Shown here: in pieces, positions 29,140 to 34,742 of the stretch
How positions within the stretch are numbered: the first letter of the stretch is position 1
How the letters are laid out: every line of letters begins with the position of its first letter
Origin: a virus
IMG/VR virus record: IMGVR_UViG_3300044960_000085
Location: 1 to 34,742 of that record
Direction: 5' to 3' (one strand)
Length of the DNA stretch: 34,742 nucleotides
The notes under the pieces: model-generated
Database searches by the model: none
The model's input: only the letters and a program-made list of their open reading frames with translations
Told to the model about the DNA's origin: nothing
Translations under genes and position numbers: made by a program

Positions 29140-30846
29140 ATGCCGGTGATCTCCGGATTCATCGCGCGGTCATCGGACTCCGGTTATACCGATCCGGGCT
29201 ACATCAGCGACGACCTGGACGATTACAGCGAGGCGTGGGTCGGCTCGATCGCCACGCACGCTAGCGTTGCGCGCGCGGTCGCCGGCGCGCTCACGGGCAA
29301 CCTCCCGGTGGAGGCCAACGGCGCCGCGCGCTCCGGTTTCATCGCGCGGTCGTACTCGGACGACTTCTATTACCGCGTGCACGTGTCTCCGGCGCGCATC
29401 GATCTCGGCTCGATCGTCACGCAGACGCAGGCGACGGTCTACGTCTGGAATGCGCACTTCGGCAACAAGACCCTCGCCCAGATCCTCGCCGCCGGTACGC
29501 TCGACGGCCTGACGCTGTCCGGCCAGCCGCCGCCGCCGATCGCGTTCGGGCCGCTGGCCGAGCGCGCGTGGACGTTGACGGCCTCCACCGCCGGCGCGCC
29601 GACGATCGAGGCGAGCTATACGTTCGACTTCGGCGCCGAATCGCCGGCGGTCGCAGTGACGGGGCGGCGCATCGTCGTCTGGAGCTTCGGCCCGAACTGG
29701 GCGGAGCCAGTACGAGAGCGTTTGAATTGGGCTACCGACGTGCTGCTGCATGACGACGGCACCGAGCAGCGGGTGCGGCTGCGCGCGCACGCGCGGCGGT
29801 CGATCGCGTATTCGGCGCTCGCCTCTGCGAGCGACGCGCAGCGCATGGATGCGCTGCTGTTCGGCTGGGGCGGGCGCACGTATCTGCTGCCGGTGTGGTG
29901 GGAGGCGGACGTGCTGACCGCGACGCTCGCCGCCGGCGCGACATCCGCGACGGTGACCGACGCTGCGCTCAAGGACTACGCCGCAGGCGGATTCGCGGTG
30001 CTCATGCGCGGCGCCGATGCGGAGGCGGTGCAGATCGCCTCGGTCGCCGGCAACGTGCTGACGTTCGCGCTGCCCACACAGCGGACGTGGCCGGCCGGCA
30101 GCCGGTTGTGCCCGGGCGTGCTGGCGCGGATCGACGGCGTGGCGCGACTGGCGCGACCGACGGATGGCATCGTCGGCGCGCAGCTCGCGTTTGCCGAGGA
30201 CGAGTCGCGCGCGCGCGACCGTACGGCCGCCGAAATCGGGCCGTCTTTCGGCGCCTATTCCGTGCTCGATCTGCGGCCCGATCGGGCGCAGGACATCGAC
30301 GAGGAGTGGGGCCGCACGCTCGACGTGCTGGATTCGATCGCCGGCATGGTGGCCGTGGAAGACCGTACCGGCGCGGCCGTGATCCGGCGCCGCCTGCTGT
30401 GGACGCTGCGCGGGCGCGCGGCGATCGATCAGATCAAGCGCTGGGCCGCCGCGCGCGCGGGCCGCTGCAATCCGGTGTGGCTGCCCTCGTGGGCGGATGA
30501 CCTGCGGCTCGTGCAGACCGTGGGCTCGAGCGACACGTCGCTTCGGGTGGCCAATACGCTGTCGGCGCGCACGCTCGGCGCCGTGCATCCGCTGCGCGCC
30601 GCGCTGCGGCTGGAGCTGGCAAACGGGGCCGTGTATCACCGCCTCGTCACCGGCCTGTCGGAGTTCGACGCAGGCACCGAGGTCATCGCGATCGATTCCG
30701 CGCTCGGCGTGATCGTGCAGACCTCCGACGTGCGGCGCCTGATGTGGATGAGTCTCGCACGTCTGGATGCGGACGCGCTCGAGCTCGTGTACGCGACGGA
30801 CGACCTCGTGCAGCTCGAGGCGACCTTCCGGCTGGTGGTGCAATGA
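29140..30846 (+). CDS. Distal tail/baseplate protein
   Basis: This 568-residue protein starts directly at the preceding stop (TAAATG). The first part is fibrous (FIARSSDSGYTDPGYISDDL); the larger part resembles the distal tail protein of siphoviruses and GTA-like tails: DAQRMDALLFGWGGRTYLLP, repeated beta units such as ATLAAGATSATVTDAALKD, and IKRWAAARAGRCNPVWLPSW. The Cys-Asn-Pro-Val-Trp-Leu-Pro motif is typical of this tail family. It is expected to form the tip ring under the tube. Confidence 0.75.
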   Translation: MPVISGFIARSSDSGYTDPGYISDDLDDYSEAWVGSIATHASVARAVAGALTGNLPVEANGAARSGFIARSYSDDFYYRVHVSPARIDLGSIVTQTQATVYVWNAHFGNKTLAQILAAGTLDGLTLSGQPPPPIAFGPLAERAWTLTASTAGAPTIEASYTFDFGAESPAVAVTGRRIVVWSFGPNWAEPVRERLNWATDVLLHDDGTEQRVRLRAHARRSIAYSALASASDAQRMDALLFGWGGRTYLLPVWWEADVLTATLAAGATSATVTDAALKDYAAGGFAVLMRGADAEAVQIASVAGNVLTFALPTQRTWPAGSRLCPGVLARIDGVARLARPTDGIVGAQLAFAEDESRARDRTAAEIGPSFGAYSVLDLRPDRAQDIDEEWGRTLDVLDSIAGMVAVEDRTGAAVIRRRLLWTLRGRAAIDQIKRWAAARAGRCNPVWLPSWADDLRLVQTVGSSDTSLRVANTLSARTLGAVHPLRAALRLELANGAVYHRLVTGLSEFDAGTEVIAIDSALGVIVQTSDVRRLMWMSLARLDADALELVYATDDLVQLEATFRLVVQ

Positions 30847-31646
30847 GCTACGAGGCACAGGAAACGAGCATCCACGGCGGCCAGCCCATCGAGCTGTACC
30901 GCATCGTCTCCGGCACGACGCGCTGGACGATCACGCCGCACGTCGTGCCGGTGACCTACCAGGGCGAGATCTACGCGCCAGAGCCCGTCGCGCGCACCGC
31001 GGCCGAAATCGACTCCGACGGCGCGCGCGGCGAAATCACCGTCACGCTGCCCGGCGAGCATCCGATCGGCGCGCTGTGGCTCGCCGGCCCGCACGAAGAG
31101 GTGACGTCCGTCACCATCTATCGCCGGCACCTGACGGATACCGCCGGCGAGTTCGTCACCTGGTGGAAGGGCCGCGTGGCCGGCGCGCGTCGCGTCGGCG
31201 CACGGCTCGAGCTGCGCTGCCAGCCCCTGACGGCGGCGCTGAAACGGCCCGGGCTGCGTGCTCGATACGGCCTGCTGTGCCGGCATCCGCTGTACTCCGC
31301 GGGCTGCGGCGCCTCGGCGTCGTCATTCCGCGCTTCCGGCACGGTCGCCGGCGTGTCCGGGTCCATCGTGACCGTAAACGCCGCGGGCTCGCAGCCGGAC
31401 GGCTACTACACGGCCGGCATGCTGGTGTCCGGATCGATCCGCCGCCTGATCGTGGCGCACGCCGGCACGTCTCTGACGCTGCAGTATCCCGCGGCCGGGC
31501 TCGTCGCCGGGATGTCGGTCGAGCTTTACGCGGGCTGTGACCGCACCTTGAACGTCTGTCACAACCGGTTTGGCAATGCCGCCAACTTCGGCGGCTGGCC
31601 GTGGATCCCCCAGAAAAACCCGTTCAGCGGGGATGCGATCGCGTAG
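30843..31646 (+). CDS. Tail protein, DUF2163/BR0599 family
   Basis: This 267-residue protein has the two-part DUF2163/BR0599 layout. The N-terminal domain includes LYRIVSGTTRWTITPHVVPV, RGEITVTLPGEHPIGALWL and GRVAGARRVGARLELRCQPL. The C-terminal domain ends AGCDRTLNVCHNRFGNAANF then GGWPWIPQKNPF, with conserved Cys and His. It is a tail-tip component found next to the hub in GTA- and B3-like tails. It starts in an ATGA overlap. Confidence 0.88.
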   Translation: MSYEAQETSIHGGQPIELYRIVSGTTRWTITPHVVPVTYQGEIYAPEPVARTAAEIDSDGARGEITVTLPGEHPIGALWLAGPHEEVTSVTIYRRHLTDTAGEFVTWWKGRVAGARRVGARLELRCQPLTAALKRPGLRARYGLLCRHPLYSAGCGASASSFRASGTVAGVSGSIVTVNAAGSQPDGYYTAGMLVSGSIRRLIVAHAGTSLTLQYPAAGLVAGMSVELYAGCDRTLNVCHNRFGNAANFGGWPWIPQKNPFSGDAIA

Positions 31647-31655
31647 GAGCAGGCC

Positions 31656-31892
31656 ATGTGGGGCTATCTCGTCGTCTGGATCGTCGCGCTGGTCGCGGGC
31701 TATGCGCTCGCGCCGCGCCCGCGGGTGCCTGAGGCACAGCCCGGACAGCTCGGCGATCGCGGGATTCCGATCGCGTCGGCCGATGCGCCGATCCCGGTCG
31801 TGTTCGGCACGCGCGTTGTGTCGCAGCCGAACGTCGTCTGGTACGGCGACGTGACCGTCGAGCCGATCCAGCGCAAGGGCGGAAAGAAATGA
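31656..31892 (+). CDS. Small tail-module membrane-anchored protein
   Basis: This 78-residue protein has an N-terminal membrane helix (LVVWIVALVAGYALAPRPRV) and a soluble part, ASADAPIPVVFGTRVVSQPN with VVWYGDVTVEP. 'PIPVVFGT' segments also occur in tail-tip proteins that precede the hub. AGGAGCAGG (31645-31653) precedes the ATG. The role is unknown, possibly tail assembly or a tip channel. Confidence 0.75.
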   Translation: MWGYLVVWIVALVAGYALAPRPRVPEAQPGQLGDRGIPIASADAPIPVVFGTRVVSQPNVVWYGDVTVEPIQRKGGKK

Positions 31893-32080
31893 CGGCGCTC
31901 GCCAGGGTCGAGCACGTGCGGGCGGCCGGCTACTGCATGCGTGGCGTGCGGCGCTGGCTGCAGGGCCGCGAGTACGGATGGCGCGATCTGATCGAACGCG
32001 GTATCCCGACCGACTGGCTGCGCGCCACCGGCGACGCCATGGCCATCGCGGTCGCGGACATCGCCGAGGGCAAGCGCTGA
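31889..32080 (+). CDS. Conserved small tail-module protein
   Basis: This 63-residue protein (VEHVRAAGYCMRGVRRWLQG, WRDLIERGIPTDWLRATGDA) is of a kind commonly found directly upstream of the hub gene in Mu-like siphophages. The single Cys in GYCMRG seems characteristic. It is coupled by ATGA to the preceding gene. The function is unknown; NlpC-type peptidase residues are absent. Confidence 0.72.
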   Translation: MTALARVEHVRAAGYCMRGVRRWLQGREYGWRDLIERGIPTDWLRATGDAMAIAVADIAEGKR

Positions 32081-32081
32081 C

Positions 32082-34277
32082 ATGGGCAAGAAGGTCACGA
32101 TCGGCTACTGGTACGGCGCCAGCCTGCACATGGCGCTGGCGCACCGCGTCGATGCGCTGACCGAGGTGATCGTCGGCGACAAGAGCGCGTGGACCGGTAA
32201 CCTCACGGCCAACGGCACGATCGGCATCTCGAGGCCGGACCTGTTCGGCGGCGAGGAGCGCGAGGGCGGGCCGGACGGCACGCTCACCGTGGCGTTCGGA
32301 GGCCCGGCACAGGCCCCCGATGCCTATCTGCAGGGCAAGTTCGGGGCTTCCACGCCGGCGTTTCGCGGCGTGACGACGGCGCTGTGGCGGGGCCGGCTCG
32401 CCGCCATGAATCCGTACGTGAAGCCCTGGCGCTTCCGCGTCCGTCGCATCCCGTCCGCCTGGTACGCGGCGAAGGCGGAAATCTCGGGCGATGCCAACCC
32501 GGCGCACATCGTCCGCGAGTGCCTGACCGACGCGACATGGGGCCTCGGCTGGCCGGCGGCGGACATCGACGACGCGAGTTTCACGGCTGCGGCCGACACG
32601 CTCTACACCGAGGGCTTCGGCCTGTCGTTGCTGTGGGACCGCGACACGTCGATCCAGGAGTTCATCGCCGCCGTCCTGCGCCACATCGACGCCGCGCTGT
32701 ACGTGCACCCGCGCACCGGACGCTTCACGCTGAAACTGGTCCGCGACGACTACGTGCCCGCCAACCTGCCGCTGCTGGATCGCAGCCGGGTCATCGCGGT
32801 GGAGGAGTTCAGCCGCCCGGCGCTCGGCGAACTGATCAACGAGGTGGTGCTGACCTACCGCGACGGCGCCGCTGACAGCGACCGCCAGATCACGGTGCAG
32901 GACATCGCCCTGATCGCCGCGCAGGGCGGTGTGGTGTCGCAATCGGTGGCCTACCCTGGCATCTCGAAGGCCGCGCTCGCCGCCCGCGTGGCACAGCGGG
33001 ATCTGCGTCAGCTCGGCAGTGGCCTTGCGCGGGTCAGCCTCACGGCCGACCGCAGCGCCGCATCGCTGCTGCCGGGTGACGCCTTCCGCTTCTCGTGGCC
33101 GGCTTACGGCATCGTCGAGATGGTCCTGCGCGTGGCGCGCATCGGCTACGGCGACCACGGCGACGGGCGTGTGCGCATCGAGGCCGTCCAGGACGTCTTC
33201 GGGCTGCCGACGGCCGCCTATGCCGCCGCGCCGGCGACCGGATGGTCCGACCCGATCAGCGCACCGGCGCCGTGCCCGGCCCAGGCCGCCATCGAGACGC
33301 CCTACTGGCTCATCGTCCAGGAGGTCGTCGGCGAGATTCCCTCGATCCTCGCCGACATCTCGCCGGATGACGGGCTGGTGGCCGCCCTGGGTGCACGGCC
33401 GTCGACGGACGCGATCGACTACCGCTGCGTGGCCTATGACGCCGCCACCGGAAGCTGGATCGATCGCGGTCGCGGCGCGTGGTCGCCCACCGGACTGCTT
33501 GCGGCCGCAGTGCCGATGGAGGCCGGGCCGAGCGTGGTCACCCTGGCCGCCGGCGCGCTCGATCTGGCCGCGGCCGCGGCGGGCGATCTCGCGCTGGTCG
33601 ACGACGAGCTCATGGTCGTCACGGCGGTCGATGTCGGCGCCTCACAGCTCACGCTCGCCCGCGGCGCGCTGGACACCGTGCCGGCATCGCACTCGGCGGG
33701 CGCGAGGCTGTGGATCCTGCGCGCCCATTACGTGCAGCCGGAGTACGTCTACGGCGAGACGGCGCAGTTGCGCCTGCTGCCGCGCACGGGCCGCGGCGAG
33801 CTGGCCGTCTCCTCGGCCTCGACGGTCACGCGCGCCATCGCGCGGCGGTTCATCCGGCCTTACCCGCCGGGGCAGGTCAAGCTCAACGGGTCGTACTACC
33901 CGGCCGCCGTCGCAGGCGACATCGCAGTGACCTGGGCGCGCCGCAACCGCGTGAACCAGACGGCCGAGCAGGCGCCGCGGTTCACCGACGGCGACGTGTC
34001 GCCCGAAGCCGGCGCGACCGTGACCATCCGCATCTACAGCGGCGCCAGCCAGACGACGCTGCGCCGCACCGCGAGCGGCCTGACCGGCACCTCGCAGACG
34101 TGGACGCTGGCGGATGCGGCAGCGGACGGCGCCGACTACGACAGCCGGGTGCGCTTCGAGATCGAGGCCAGCCGGACGGACGGAGCCGGGACGTTCGTGA
34201 GCCTGTATCGACACGACATCGCGGTCGATCGCGCCGGCTGGGGCATGCACTGGGGCAACTACTATGGAGGTGTCTGA
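32082..34277 (+). CDS. Tail tip hub / central tail protein (gpJ-like)
   Basis: This 731-residue protein is the putative hub closing the tail tip. The N-terminal region (GYWYGASLHMALAHRVDALT, GGPDGTLTVAFGGPAQAPDA) and PYVKPWRFRVRRIPSAWY match the Phage-tail_3-type hub of GTA/B3-like tails. IVRECLTDATWGLGWPAADI, LWDRDTSIQEFIAAVLRHID and GRFTLKLVRDDY follow. The C-terminal 150 residues are fibronectin-like beta structure. It likely contacts the receptor or carries the terminal fibre encoded next. Confidence 0.87.
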   Translation: MGKKVTIGYWYGASLHMALAHRVDALTEVIVGDKSAWTGNLTANGTIGISRPDLFGGEEREGGPDGTLTVAFGGPAQAPDAYLQGKFGASTPAFRGVTTALWRGRLAAMNPYVKPWRFRVRRIPSAWYAAKAEISGDANPAHIVRECLTDATWGLGWPAADIDDASFTAAADTLYTEGFGLSLLWDRDTSIQEFIAAVLRHIDAALYVHPRTGRFTLKLVRDDYVPANLPLLDRSRVIAVEEFSRPALGELINEVVLTYRDGAADSDRQITVQDIALIAAQGGVVSQSVAYPGISKAALAARVAQRDLRQLGSGLARVSLTADRSAASLLPGDAFRFSWPAYGIVEMVLRVARIGYGDHGDGRVRIEAVQDVFGLPTAAYAAAPATGWSDPISAPAPCPAQAAIETPYWLIVQEVVGEIPSILADISPDDGLVAALGARPSTDAIDYRCVAYDAATGSWIDRGRGAWSPTGLLAAAVPMEAGPSVVTLAAGALDLAAAAAGDLALVDDELMVVTAVDVGASQLTLARGALDTVPASHSAGARLWILRAHYVQPEYVYGETAQLRLLPRTGRGELAVSSASTVTRAIARRFIRPYPPGQVKLNGSYYPAAVAGDIAVTWARRNRVNQTAEQAPRFTDGDVSPEAGATVTIRIYSGASQTTLRRTASGLTGTSQTWTLADAAADGADYDSRVRFEIEASRTDGAGTFVSLYRHDIAVDRAGWGMHWGNYYGGV

Positions 34278-34630
34278 TGCCTGCATCGACGGATCCGAAT
34301 TTCGGGCTCAAGTACGGATGGAACCTGGGCGAAAGCGGCTGGAAAGCCGACATGGACGCCAACCTCAAGCGCCTGGGCGCCATCGTCTGCCTGGCGGTCG
34401 CAAGCCGCACCGTCACCACGCCGCCTTCCAGCCCGGCCGACGGCGACCGGTACATCATCCCCTCCGGCGCCAGCGGCGCATGGGCCGGCAAGACCAACCA
34501 GGTCGCCGCGCGGGTAGCCGGCGCGTGGGACTACTACGTCCCCCAGGTCGGCTGGCTCGCCTACGTCGCGGACGAGTCCGTCCTGTCGGTCTACAAGTCC
34601 ACCGGCTGGAGCACCGGCGTGTCGATCTAA
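34277..34630 (+). CDS. Terminal fibre protein, DUF2793
   Basis: This 117-residue protein begins NFGLKYGWNLGESGWKADMD and contains TTPPSSPADGDRYIIPSGAS and NQVAARVAGAWDYYVPQVGW, the DUF2793 signature found at the ends of phage fibres. It is coupled by TGATG to the hub, with GGAGG upstream. As the last gene before the right end it occupies the usual place of the host-range fibre. Confidence 0.87.
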   Translation: MPASTDPNFGLKYGWNLGESGWKADMDANLKRLGAIVCLAVASRTVTTPPSSPADGDRYIIPSGASGAWAGKTNQVAARVAGAWDYYVPQVGWLAYVADESVLSVYKSTGWSTGVSI

Positions 34631-34642
34631 CCCACCTCGCCG

Positions 34643-34662
34643 CGTCGCATCATGGCGCGACG
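34643..34662 (+). terminator. Weak hairpin after the last gene
   Basis: CGTCGC (34643-34648) and GCGACG (34657-34662) form a 6-bp stem with an 8-base loop, 12 bases after the last stop. No T-run follows. It might end the late transcript before the right-end repeats. Confidence 0.3.
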
Positions 34663-34665
34663 AAT

Positions 34666-34684
34666 GTGTCTCAAATCAAGTGAG
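34666..34684 (+). repeat. Right-end repeat R1 (perfect 19-mer)
   Basis: GTGTCTCAAATCAAGTGAG is the exact inverted copy of L2 (68-86). It is expected to bind transposase A. Confidence 0.8.
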
Positions 34685-34688
34685 AAAC

Positions 34689-34704
34689 TGTCTCAAATCA
34701 AGTG
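34689..34704 (+). repeat. Right-end repeat R2 (16-bp core)
   Basis: TGTCTCAAATCAAGTG repeats the R1 core exactly, 22 bases further out. The last five bases and the following CGACG also match the repressor-operator decamer at 9 of 10 positions (34700-34709). Confidence 0.8.
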
Positions 34705-34742
34705 CGACGTTACACCCGGCCCCCGAGCGTGACCGCCCCTGA
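34705..34742. other. Right terminus and probable host flank
   Basis: CGACGTTACA follows R2; its final CA (34713-34714) is a plausible phage 3' end. The remaining 28 bases are G+C-rich with no recognisable gene and may be host DNA. Confidence 0.35.

Larger units (their letters stand above)
1..34714. mobile_element. Mu-like transposable siphophage, near-complete
   Basis: A leftward repressor faces a rightward operon running transposase, lysis, packaging, head and tail. MuA/MuB-type genes, Mu-type head genes (DUF935 portal, MuF, gpG, I/Z) and a siphovirus-type tail (tube, tape measure, hub) are all present and intact. Inverted copies of an end repeat lie at both extremes. The right terminus is tentatively placed at the CA of TTACA (34713-34714), ten bases outside the last repeat. 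The left terminus is not resolved: no TG dinucleotide occurs before the first repeat, so the true end may lie just outside the window. Confidence 0.85.

Noticed and set aside
1-34742. CRISPR arrays, tRNA genes, insertion sequences, Mom/Com DNA-modification genes
   Set aside because: No regularly spaced repeats, cloverleaf-like genes, IS-type transposases or Mom/Com-like products were seen on either strand.

Overview
The window is essentially one complete Mu-like transposable phage (about 34.7 kb, uniformly very G+C-rich) that makes a non-contractile tail. It carries a MuA/MuB-type transposase pair, a Mu-like head module (small and large terminase, DUF935 portal, MuF, gpG, I protease/Z scaffold, DUF2190 decoration protein, capsid, gp36/gp37) and a siphovirus tail (tail tube, frameshifted tail chaperones, 1058-residue tape measure, tail-tip hub). 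This combination is typical of the B3/D3112-like 'Mu heads on siphovirus tails' group. The base composition and gene families suggest a high-G+C Pseudomonadota host, probably beta- or gammaproteobacterial, but no clear host gene is present to decide this. No tRNA, rRNA, CRISPR array or insertion sequence was seen.

Layout. 1-130: left end with two end-type repeats. 131-788: leftward repressor, an operator array and the early promoter region. 789-6875: rightward early/middle operon of tightly overlapped genes: BcepMu gp16-like regulator, transposase A, ATPase B, Gam-like coiled-coil protein, DUF551, small membrane protein, HTH protein, GemA-like, Mor-family activator and two unknowns. 6910-8621: lysis cluster (GH108 endolysin, membrane protein, 3TM holin, DUF2730). 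8605-19659: gp26-like protein, DNA packaging and head. 19662-34630: tail, including an unusual block of adhesin-like genes between the tail tube and the tape measure. 34631-34742: right end with two copies of the end repeat.

The most interesting part is 12631-15343. The MuF head protein carries two C-terminal extensions: a kinase-like region and a probable ADP-ribosyltransferase with an R-S-ExE pattern. A small acidic gene on the opposite strand ends inside its 3' end, and the start codon of that gene overlaps the start codon of the next rightward gene. This looks like a virion-delivered effector with a candidate immunity partner inside the morphogenesis operon.

Other points of note are an operator-like motif repeated five times in the control region and nearly repeated at the right phage end, an HNH nuclease gene between the two terminase subunits, a canonical T_TTT_TTC slippery site in the tail chaperone gene, an in-frame internal start for the scaffold, two TTG starts embedded in ATTGA junctions (transposase A and the Mor-family regulator), and several unreported-looking small membrane proteins.
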